Source: Phallusia mammillata (lineage: Eukaryota; Chordata; Ascidiacea; Phlebobranchia; Ascidiidae). From it: a stretch of 64,000 nt of DNA. The notes beneath the pieces were generated by a model. The model saw only the letters and a list, made by a program, of their open reading frames with translations. It was not told where the DNA came from and did no database searches. Positions within the stretch are counted from its first letter, which is position 1. Each line of letters opens with the position of its first letter. The stretch is taken from positions 1 through 64,000 of the forward strand of contig QLIY01000435.1 of assembly GCA_003260075.1 (NCBI GenBank), given 5' to 3'. A program made the position numbers and the translations under genes. Shown piece by piece: positions 24,101 through 34,945 of the stretch.

Positions 24101-27100
24101 TTAAAGGCGATGGTGTTTTGAACATACGACTTATACTTCACCAAATATTGTTCTCTCAGAGATTTGACTACAGACTAGCTAAAAATTAGCTTTATCTTGG
24201 TTTGTGTGCAACCAACTAAACATAGGTTTGTAAGCATGTAATGCTTACTGGTGTGGTCACAATACGTATGTGTTATTTTCTTGCTGGAAAGGTTGAAAAA
24301 TGTGTATGGTTTGACGTTTATGATGGGGTATAAACATTGTTGGTTTACTCTTAAGTACTCATGACTCTGCAGATAAAAATGCAGAACTGATTTTTCCATT
24401 TTTATTTCACTTTAAAATTAATGGGTTGTGTTTGACATAAAAATGTTTGATCTTTGTGTGATATTTGGAATTTGCACAAGCATTATTTTTAAGTTGTCGT
24501 GGTAATCAACTCTTGTGAAACCAAAATTAACACTTAATGCAATTGCAGGAAAAAATCTTGACTATTGTTAAAGCAAAATCTTCAGGACCAGAAAAAAACT
24601 TGAAAAATAAGGAACTTGACCTACTGCTGTACATATTACGTCCGTTAAAAGTACCTTGTATCAGTGCGTTTTGGTTATTTATTATCGTCTAACAACTTGA
24701 TTTCAAAGTTTATGGTTTCTTTCTAGGCAGACTAATGTATAAAGCTGCTCGTTTAAATGTGTCATATACATAGTATATCGAACTGTTTTCGTTTCGGTAA
24801 CTGAAGCAAAATTTAAAAAAACAAATACGTACGAGCGCATTGCACGTTTCCGGAGCTAAAAAGCCCATTATTCTGACAGACTACAGGAACTTGACCAACC
24901 AGCTGGTATCCACTGTTACATGATACTTGAACAGCCTCACCAACAACGTACGTCCCTCTGTTGTTTGTAACGACACCGTTTGCTGGTGTTGTTGGGTTTG
25001 AGCAGGACACTGCTACTGGTGGTGGTTGCGTTGTTAATACTGCGAAAAAAGCTTGCCTTAAGGTTTTCACTATTACAGGAATGCGTGTAAAGACGAGTTC
25101 AATACAAATGTGTGCAGAGAAAAATGCATTGCGCAAACTTGTAATTGACATTTTATATGAGACATTGCAATGAACATGATTACTGTTTGCCTTTATGTGG
25201 TTTAATCTGAAGTGGTTTGTGGAGATTTGTGAAAATTTTGTGGCTGTTCAAATTAGGTAGGCTACTTGTTGCGTTACATACGCTGAGTAATCCAAATACA
25301 GGACCTAAAAATATGCTTACTATGAATACTTACAAACACATTGAACATTTCCTGCGCTAAAAAATCCATTATTCTGACAGACTGCAGGAACTTGACCAAC
25401 CAGCTGGTATCCACTGTTACATGATACTTGAACATCCTCACCAACAACGTACGATCCTCTGTTGTTTGTAACAAAACCATTTTGTGGCGAAGTCGGGTTT
25501 GAGCAAGTTACTCCAACTGGTGGTTGTGTTGCTGCGAAAATACATCGGTTTAGGTCTTAACCTAATTTATCTGATTCGGTGCATCACTATTTTGTATGTT
25601 TCACTATATTTTGCATCTCAGCAGACTACGCCAAAACTCGCGGATCAGGGCGAATGCTTCGTTCAATGGTTAGAGAAGTTTAATCAATACACAGGAACAA
25701 AGAACTTTTGATACTCACCAATGCATTGCACATTTCCAGAGCTGAAAGAACCGTCAGCCTGACAGACTGGTGGCGTTTGTCCCACAATTTCATATCCACT
25801 AACACACACAATCTGCACAGCTTGCCTAACTACGTACGTGCCTTGATTACTTGCGACGAAACCGTTTGCTGGTGCCCCTGGGTTAGAGCAGGTCGCAGCT
25901 ACCGGAGATGGTTCGGCGCCTATAACGTACGGAAAGCGAGTTTATAGAGAATACTTGCAAACAGAGCCTGTTAAACATTATCTAACGAAATAATAAGGCT
26001 CCAAATATCATTGTTAAATTTGTCAACATTTTTTCAACGTGTGAATGCTTTATTGTGTAACTTGGCCTGGCCTTTAACTTGCATCTACAGATTTAATGTT
26101 TTCTTCTGTAATCAAGGTTTAGTCTCATAATAGAGTATGTTGTTGGCATGTGTTTCAACGCCTTTGCCAGCAAAAGGCTTTCACTTGCCGATGCAGTATG
26201 GAAATGGATGGTTGTATCTCCCGTTGCTTTGACATCTAAGTTGTGATTCTCCAAATATCCTTAAGCCAGTGGCGCACGAATATTGGACTGTTTCTCCCGG
26301 GTTTAGTTCTCGCATATTGGCGGGAGTCACAGTCCCACCAGCTATAACCATAGTCCCACCAGCTATAGCCACTGGTACACTGCACCTCTGTGGAGCTGCA
26401 AAGCGGTTACATAACAACGTTAAACTCAAATATTGATGTTTTCATACATGTTCAAAAACGACAAACAACATTTTTAGTCGCTTTTCAAATTTGCATTTTA
26501 ATGTTATTTTTATAGAGCTACAAAAGTAATGGTAAAGCCGCTGCCTTAAACTTAGAGAATCCAAACTTCATCCGAAAGTAGTTTGAATACTTTATTCAGA
26601 TCAAAGCTTAAAATTTTCATTTTGCAGACTGGACTGCAAAAAAACACATACAAATTAATAAAAATGTAATGTCGCAAATCTGCTAATACTATTAAGCTTT
26701 TAAAAATGCTTTTACTTCCGCAAAATGGTGGTGCGTTGCTGTACTCTCCGTTGTTCTGACAAACCGCCGAGCTGCTGCCGCTCAATGGAAACCCTGCGTT
26801 GCAGCTGTAAGTCACTCGATCTCCTTCTCTCCATACTTGTCTTGCCTCGTTCACTCTTCCATTGAGTGGGGCAACCGGTGAAGGACAAGTTGCCCTCACG
26901 ACCACTTGAATTACTTCATAATATAAAATGTTTGGGATTTAATTTGTGAATTAAAAGTCGCGTTACTCTCGTTCGACAAACCTATGGCTGCACATAGTGC
27001 TGTTGCCAGGCATAATCCACAAACTGTTATTTTGATTAACCGGCAATTATATTTGAAATATCATTGATACCTATTTGATCTGTAATGCGTTTGCTAGTGC

Positions 27101-27870
27101 TGCAAGTATATTAAAACTTTCTTCGTAATTTTATTCATTTTGTTTCGTCCTTTTTTTGAAATCCACACAAAAATATAAGAAGTGAACTCATGGATACCAA
27201 TGTTTGTAAATTGCGTTTGCATTATTAAAAAAACTAGACTTCTTACATGTGCAGCTTGGGTTGTGTGCTGTGAATGTTCCGCTAGCAGTGCAGGTGGCTG
27301 TGCTACTTCCTGACAATCGGTATCCGTTGTTGCATTGGAAACCAACACTTGCGCCGACATTCCATGCTGTGGTTCCGACCGGCAGAGATATTCCGTTTGC
27401 TGGCGTAAGAGGACCAGTGCATTGGACTGGTGCAATGTTCCCTGTGGATCCAAAAGTAATCGAGAAAGTGCTTATTTAACGCTAAACACAGCAAGACCAC
27501 AACACGGAACGTGAAAAAGATTTGGGAGTTGGAATATTCCAAACTGGGGCCATATATAAAGTAATATTTACGCTTGTATGATTAAAACAAAATTGAGAGT
27601 TTTTCAAATAAAATAAATAACTAATGATAATAATTTATGTACATTAAGTACCTTCACACCATGGCGTTTTTTGTCAAGATCTCCAAGAAATCCCGTTTTT
27701 ATTTCGTGCATACACGGTAATTACCACGAATTATGGGGATTGGGAAATGTTACCCTCTGGATTTCCAGTAAATTGTTAACAATTGTATGAGCCGATTATA
27801 ATGTTGTTTTGCGGTTTTCTTGAATTTGGTCTAAAAATACTAATTTTCAAACGGCACACTGTTTGAAAAG

Positions 27871-27906
<36 letters not shown>

Positions 27907-30900
27907 ACGGCACACTGTTTGAAAAGTGGCAAAGGAGTTGCATAAGTTGGACTATTTAGTGTGTGTGCGGTGTGACAATCCCTCCAGCTATAGACACTGG
28001 TGAACAGCTCCTCTGCGGGGCTGCAAAACGATTAGAAAAATACACTTCTTCAAAACAACCTTAGACTTGAACATATTGATGTTGTCGTACACTTTCAAAA
28101 ACAACAAACAACATTTTGCGGACTTTTTTTCATTTTCACTGTTCATTGTCTTTTCGTTCCAGGTAAAACAGTAAGGACTATTCAGTGTGCGTGACAGCGC
28201 AAAAAAATTCTAGCTCACATTTGTTTGATTCATCTTTACTTTGTTGTTTTTATGGTTTCTCAGCAACGGCATGCTGCTGCTTTTGGCTTTTGGCCAGTCT
28301 CCGATTTTCACTCACGAATGCCCCGGGGTTAAACGAAATTTTTTTTTTGGCTGTTTATACAACCCAACATTTTGCTCAGCAATTTGCGTGCTTGAATTTT
28401 AAATTCTTTGCGTTGTGCTACTCGACATTTGTGACAAAAAACAACAACAGAAATTGCTGTTGTTTTCTTAGCAAGGTAAATTTGGTATAATACGCAATTT
28501 AATATAGGCATTATAGGTTTTTCGTTCTTTGATAAGTCTTAATCCCGAGTTTGTACCACCACCAAAACCCTCTATACCAGCGGTTCCCAAACTGGGGTCC
28601 GCGGTCCTTTAGGGGTCCGTGAGGCAATTTTGGTGGGACCGCAAGGCGGGTAAAGTAATTCTATAATCTTATTTAGCGTCAGTTTGTGCCACTGAATGAG
28701 TTTAAATCAAGAGAATTGAGAAATCGACTGTCTCCATTGCTAAACAATAGCCTTTATTAAATGACAACTATCAAAAATGCAATTGTTCGCGCACAATCGT
28801 ACTGCTTTTTTTCTTGTCTTTAATGTCACAAGCTGTGTTTAGAATTTAGATCATTATTATGCGCAATTTTGCATAACTAGCGAAAATCCTGCAATCAACT
28901 TTCGTTTTTCTAAAATACACATTCCAGCTTATGGACCGCGAGCCCTCGAAATAATGGCAAAGGGACCGTTTTGACAAAATAATGAAAAAGTTTGGGAACC
29001 ACTGCTCTATACGCTTTTTTTACTGGGATCTTTGATAAATGAAGATTGATATACATCTTTTAAGTTCTTTCAAGTTTGTTTATTTTAATCATTCTATTCA
29101 GTAAATGTTTGATGTTTTGAAGTTTTTTGCTCATCAATGAGGTATAGATCTATGTAATGCCACATTGTTCAAAAAGCTAGAATTCGTTTGTGCTGGCTGC
29201 GGGATATTACTCGAATGAATTAGCTAAAAAAGTAAATATTTATTAATGACTCACGTCGACAAATTGGAATAGCGGTGGAAAATTGTCCATTTGATGCGCA
29301 TGCTGAAAGACGTTGCCCATCCAATGAGTAATCTCCGGGACATCCAAATGCGATGGATTCTCCCACTGCCCAGACCGCTTTGCCAGCAGGCAATGTAACC
29401 AGATTGTCTCCAGTTGGTCGCTGACAAACAGTGGGTTCCACAGGTACTGATGGTATGAACGTTGGCATGGCTGCAAAAGTGAAATTGGTTTTGAACTGAG
29501 CAAAATTTGGAGAGGACTTTTCAAAAACGTTTTCGGCAGACAACTTTTAAAGATTTCGAGGATGGTTGTAGAAAATGTTCTAAAGAACTTCGAATAAAAC
29601 GGTTTACTGTGATGAATGTTGAATTAACAAATTTTGAACTTTGTAAAATATTTTATTGACTATTTACATAAACCGCCTTCGTTTGGATTTATATATATGA
29701 GCCGCCTCCGCTCAAAAACCACTTATCTTGTGGCGATTAACGATCGATCAGAGTTGTCGGCCTCGTCAGGGTTACACAAATGTTCAGAAGCAAAAGTTCG
29801 TACAGAATTGTTTTTTTTTATCCGTTTACTGTTTGTTAATCATGTTATATTATAAACATTGTCAAAAGTTTCATAACGTTTCAGCGTTTATGTCACCAGA
29901 AAGCCCCATTAACATGTCAATAAAGTTTGTTTTTAATATAAACAAAAGTTTGACGGAGCCTCGTCCTGGGGCACAATTTGAACGTTTACAGAAACGCTTT
30001 TTCTACCCTGTAACCTTCGTCGCCTTCGTGTACTTAACATTGCCTCTGGCCAGGTTATCCTTTTTCGCAGGTGTCGCACACACCCTGCTCTTAAACGAAC
30101 CTTTCTCGATTATAATTATGTGCTTTACTTCTGTGATATGAAATTTGCACCTACAATGTGCAAAACTGACTGGTAATGTGCAACATGGTAACCAATGCGC
30201 TTCCGTTCTGCGAAATCATAACACCCTGTAATTTTAAGTCATCATGTTGCCGCCATACTTCGTGTTTTTTTTACATTATGGGACAACAAAGTTCTGCGCG
30301 GGTATGTTTTTTGGTGCTGCGTCTCTTCTATTTATTTCTACTTACCAATACATCGTCGTAATGAGAAGGACACAAAATATCCGGGATTGCAAATACATGC
30401 CGGTAGTTTGTAAACAGCGCACGCAGAGTTTGCAGGGCACGGCTGTTGTGTAGCGCACTGAGCTGGAGTTGCATCTGTAAGCAGGCTTCGGGCTAAAACA
30501 AAAAGCATATTGTTAAAAGTTATTGTTTCCTAAATGAAACAAATACTAAAGAAAGGAAAATATATTAAATCTCGTTTATTAAACGGTGTTGTTACTTTTT
30601 TACGATGTTGTACTAGAGACCCCCCCCCCAAAGTTATTGTTTCCTAAATGAAACAAATACTAAAGAAAGGAAAATATTTTAAATCTCGTTTATTAAACGG
30701 TGTTGTTACTTTTTTTACGATGTTGTACTAGAGATTTTTTTTCATTTATTATGAGATATTTGGATGATTTCTTAAAACGCTGCGGTCAACTTTCCGCTTT
30801 ACTATGATCACACCGCCAGAATGGGAAACCGAATTGCCCACTAAAATTAATTTGCATGATTCACGATTTCATAGGAAGGTTTTGTGTACGACACTTCCAA

Positions 30901-32991
30901 TTATCCAATACTCACCTACGCACCCATCCGTCTGGTGCCTGAAGTAACCAGCGTTACAGGCGCAATAGTTTGTTCCCCCATATGTCACACATCTGCTATT
31001 ATCTGCACAAGCGTTTACGGCGCAGTAAACCGCCACGCCTACATCTGGTGCTGGTAATACAGGACCAACCGTAGCGACTGGCCCCATTCCTCCCATCATA
31101 GGGTTATTGATACCTAAAAAATAGGCCGTAAAAATTAAAAGTTTGTTGCCATTAGCAAAATGTGTAAAGATCTAACAGCAGCAAAACACAAACAACCAGC
31201 TAGAAACGAGGTGTATAACGCCTACGCATCTGAACACAGCCGCCTAATTGCACATTGTTAATAAACACATCACCGAAAAATGTTATTTGTTTTAATTGCG
31301 TCTTCTAGTTTGTCAACTGTATATGTTTTCTTTCCTTCTGTTTTGCACCTACCTAGCGCGCGAAATTGGTGCAAAGAATTGGTTGTACTTCCGGGCAGCA
31401 TGTTTTTGAAAATAATGCATTATCACGCAAGGCATTTGGATACAAATGGCATTTGACCACAAAGTAGCAATTTTGCGTGAATTCATTTCCACAATGTCCG
31501 CGAAATTCGTAGTTTTTAAAATAGTGACACACCTGCTTCCTGACAAGCGTTAAACGATAAGCAATGTTTGTTTTCTCTGCATACGTGCACACGTTTTAGC
31601 CATGGAAGGTTTTTAAAAAATATTCTTACAGTCAAAATTGCCTATAAGCGTCAACGCCATGATATTGACCGACACATGCACTTTCTCCAACAATTCGCCC
31701 CCGGCCAGGTTGACTTTTGCCCGATATCTTGCTATAAAATTGTGTTTAAAAAAGCTACTTTCGTTTCATACAACTGCACCATGGTGACCATACTCGCATT
31801 CTATCCATTTATGCATGTCTTTGTTACTGTTACTTCCAAAAACCCAGAAAAGTTACATACATGTTACTATCGTGTTACTGATGTGCAGCTTATAGTTACG
31901 TTATGAACATTAATAGTGATTCAGAAGTACATTTAAATTTTACAAGTACAAGTAAGGAACCATTTGCCATATAGAAGATAAGAAAAATATATTTGTTATA
32001 GCTCGAGTTAAAAATAACCAGGTTTGGTGTCACCAAATTTGTTATAACTATGGATCACAAACACGACGTTATTGTCTCGCATAATGCCGCAGATCGCTAA
32101 CTTCTGTCCACAAACTTTGGCTCTAAGTGTACAATAAATTATAAGCGAAAACTTTCCCCCGAACTTGTGTTTGGGCTAAGAGTATCTTTCATGATGTCTT
32201 TAGCTTATGGCTTGTGATTTTATTAAACAGAAGTAAAAATTTTTACAACTACAGAAGTAAAAATATTACCGGGGTGGCGTTAGACTTTAGTATACCCCCC
32301 CCCCAGTATCTTTCATGATGTCTTTAGCTTATGGCTTGTGATTTTATTAAACGCCTAACTACAGAAGTAAAAATATTACCGGGGTGGCGTTAGACTTTAA
32401 TATAAAAAATGCTGCATGCGTTTAATTGTTGGTACATGTTCTTACGGACGCATCGCGGCCCGGATCTTGGATTCCGAATCGACCTCCAGTAGGTTCCAAT
32501 GCACTCCAGTACGCTTTCTCCCAAGTTTTCATACCCATTGTTACAGGTTATTGTAATCCTGTCTCCCCTGTTGTATCTTTGAAGTGTGCCTGTAGGTTGG
32601 GGCGTGTAAGCTGCATTCTGCACGAAATACGGTCTGTTGCAAAAAGCTGAAACAAAAAGCTGGTGTTGGTAATGAGCATGCGAGACCAATTGTTGGTATA
32701 ATAGAAAACACGAAAGCCTATTTTCATTAACAAATTCACGAAACACGAAAGCTTAATTTATTCATCAAATGCTAGTTTATCGGATATACTTTCATTTCTC
32801 GAATCCACTTCTTAGTTAATTTGACATCCACTGGTGCCAAAACTGCAGTTACATCGAGTACAAAGACTCGAAACTTACATTTTACAACCCTGATTACTTA
32901 TTAGTGATTACTTATAATACTTACTTCGTAACTGTGCTTTTGTCAGCAAGATGAAACCTGCCAATGTCAAAACACCTAACAAGCGATTCAT
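21167..32991 (-). CDS. Gene G: secreted CCP/EGF protein, 13 CCPs
   Basis: Exons in coding order: 32925-32991 (signal peptide MNRLLGVLTLAGFILLTKAQ), 32446-32646 (CCP1), 30916-31113 and 30346-30492 (EGF-like), then CCPs 29255-29470, 27247-27441, 26716-26904, 26189-26395, 25719-25919, 25334-25531, 24833-25039, 23696-23899, 23037-23240, 22508-22711, 21709-21915, 21167-21387. All internal exons are multiples of three with phase-1 ends; the sum is 1,022 codons. CCP modules usually mediate binding to complement proteins, carbohydrates or other surface ligands. The last exon reaches TAA at 21167-21169, four codons after its last CCP cysteine (VGKC), though a GTAAGT donor lies just before, so a further exon is possible. 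The EGF exon at 30346 has a second acceptor at 30474, in frame. The intron after 26189 starts with GC. No transmembrane segment was found. Confidence 0.82.
27871..27904. other. 34-base C run with duplicated 22-base flanks
   Basis: The 22 bases before the run (27849-27870, starting AAACGGCACACTG) recur exactly after it (27905-27926). This fits two overlapping contig ends joined with filler. Confidence 0.65.
27975..28130 (-). pseudogene. truncated copy of gene G CCP exon 26189-26395
   Basis: On the plus strand, CCAGCTATAGACACTGG and CTCTGCGGGGCTGCAAAACG, then TTGATGTTGTCGTACA and AACAACAAACAACATTTT, parallel the acceptor end and upstream intron of the exon at 26189-26395. Only the 5' start of the exon is present, so it cannot encode a CCP. 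It is an intronic relic of a local exon duplication. Confidence 0.6.
28578..29004. mobile_element. hAT-type MITE
   Basis: 427 bases from CAGCGGTTCCCAAACTGG to AGTTTGGGAACCACTG, with perfect duplication ctctatac (28570-28577, 29005-29012). The element at 59007-59403 is the same family in reverse (shared GGGGTCCGCGGTCCTTTAGG). Confidence 0.9.
30346..31113 (-). other. paired EGF-like domain exons of gene G
   Basis: Exon 30916-31113 encodes a Met/Gly/Pro-rich lead followed by an EGF-like domain (YCAVNACADNSRCV, CACNAGYF, DGC). Exon 30346-30492 encodes a second (CPANSACAV, CICNPGYF, RRC). Both show the C-x3/4-C-x5-C and CxC-x2-GY/F spacing of EGF modules. No calcium-binding consensus is evident. 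Gene F has the same pair at 53415-53944. Confidence 0.75.
30516..30735. repeat. direct duplication around a 10-C gap
   Basis: About 104 bases (30516-30619) recur at 30630-30735 with a substitution and a T-run length change. Exactly ten C (30620-30629) separate them. Best read as overlapping contig ends, in an intron of gene G. Confidence 0.75.
32181..32403. repeat. direct duplication around a 10-C gap
   Basis: Copy 1 at 32181-32294, ten C at 32295-32304, copy 2 from 32305. Copy 1 carries an extra internal segment of roughly 15 bases, an indel as expected between haplotypes. Confidence 0.75.
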
Positions 32992-34945
32992 TTTGCCAAT
33001 GCTAATTTGCCGACTTCTAAAAAACATACAATGTTATTGGTTTCAAAACAGTTGATGTATTCGCGTTGACGTCGGGTTGTAACTTTTTTCAATCTAAACT
33101 CCATTTGTCTCTATAAAACATCGTTGTTGTGTTTTGTATTGAGCAAAGTGTTTACTTACATGAATCAGTGTTACAATCTACCTGAGCCTTGGGCTCTAAA
33201 AGCGTCCGACATCCATATGTACCACGTACTCTTGACAAAATGTTGTTTTTCTGCATAAGCTAGGCCTGAAGCGGTTTGTGATTATTCTGCTTGTAATACA
33301 TGAGCACATACAAGGACATTGGATATACAAATAATTTCTTGTATGACAGCACCTTTATTCTTTCCTGAGCTTGTATTTCTATATTATGTTTAAATAGTTT
33401 TGGCACTTTAAACTGAATTCAACGACTTTAGCTTTTATCAATCTTATAAAGTATTGTACATCGATCTTTTCCCACATACTGAAGTTATGTCACTGCGCGC
33501 AATCTGCGCCATTTGACTCGTTTGCTGCGATGGCGCGTAGTTCTCGGGGCGGCCACGTCTGCCCGAAGGCAGAACGCGAGGTTTAAATAGATTCCGTGTT
33601 TGTGATAGCAAGCCCCAATCACAAACACTCATCTGACAAAAATCTTCCACTTCTGCAACTCAAAACCGGTTATTTGCGCAGGATACGAGTTTCAATTTTG
33701 GCCACTACGCAGGTTCTGCGGTCTGCAAAGTTGGGTCGAAGTTTGGCCTTGCGTTGATAGGTGTTTGTCGACAACAACGATGTAAACATGTCATTGGAAG
33801 TTGATTTTGTAATTTCCAAAAATTTTCAGTATGTTTTTGCTGTGAATTTTGGCTTCTTCTAATTAAATGTTTTAATTGTCGTTTGTAAGAATTACACATT
33901 GTTAATATGCCCCAATCGCACAACCACCGAGAATAAATTGTTTCTTGTTATCCAATAACTCTTGTTTTGCACAAATTTGAACAGCGTTGTTTGTTTTTTC
34001 GAGGTTGGTTGTTTTAGCTCTGCAAGAATAACAAGAAAACCGCTTTAGATATGTTATTCTAAAGCAGGGGTCGGCAATCCATGACACGCGTACCAAGATT
34101 GGCACGCGAGGGTGTTTTTCATGGCACGCCAACCGATTTGCGTGTTTATATTGAGTAACAATTCAACCAGTAACACTGCTTTTTTCAGTTTTCATTATGG
34201 CATTGTTTTAAATTCAACCTTACATGCATAAAACACTCTGCTTTCTCGATAACTTATTATTGCAATGTGCTGTAGAGGTTAGTTAATACATAAAAATAAC
34301 AAGTAAATTGGCACGCGTCGCCTAAAAGGTTCCGAGCCCTGTTCTAAAGTATACCGCTTTCATAGCTTACGAGATTTAAAATTTCCTTTAAATATATACA
34401 CTCGTTCGGTGTGTAAACAATCTGCACTTGTCGTTGAAAGCATTCCTGCATCGTAAACTGTCGTTGAAAAAAACTCAACTTGGTTGCTTTATTGTTTTGT
34501 ATTTATAGAATCACCGGGTAAATACTTGCATTAATTGGTTAACATGCAGCAAGCACTTTCTAATGTAGTTTCGCAGCTTATTACTAACGACAACAAGTTG
34601 ATGCATCTTTTATTCTTGTTTGTTTTCTGTTATGAGCCTGCAAATATACAAAGCAATTTTAGCAAATTTTTCAAACGCTAAATACGTTTTTAAGTGAATG
34701 GATGGCATAAGAAATTAGATTTTCTAAGTTTTGCTGCACGCTTTTGAGACCTTTCAGGAAATGATATTGGGAATCCATATTACAAAAGACTACTTTTTGT
34801 CAGTTTTAGTATTCTTCAATCAGATTTCAGCGCCTATTTTGTACTATGGCGTGCTTGGTGACCTAAAATGTGGCAGATGTTATCGTCAAAATCGTTTGCG
34901 CAGAGAACGTTATCATTTCTAGCAAGGACCAATAGAAATCTGTAC
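32992..34945. other. spacer between genes G and F
   Basis: It should contain the promoter of gene G and the 3' untranslated region of gene F. Apart from a MITE (34065-34341), I see no exon or element with support. A GC-rich patch near 33520-33590 is unexplained. Confidence 0.5.
34065..34341. mobile_element. hAT-type MITE, reverse copy of the 9892/11734 family
   Basis: 277 bases, CAGGGGTCGGCAATCC to GGTTCCGAGCCCTG, flanked by perfect ttctaaag on both sides (34057-34064, 34342-34349). Its body is the reverse complement of the elements in gene B. Confidence 0.9.

Noticed and set aside
27094..27453. A 119-residue minus frame starting MDPQGTLHQ
   Set aside because: It is an out-of-frame reading of the CCP exon 27247-27441; the frame with four spaced cysteines fits the phase.
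29728..30141. 137-residue plus-strand frame
   Set aside because: Lies in an intron of gene G on the other strand, with no recognisable domain or splice context.
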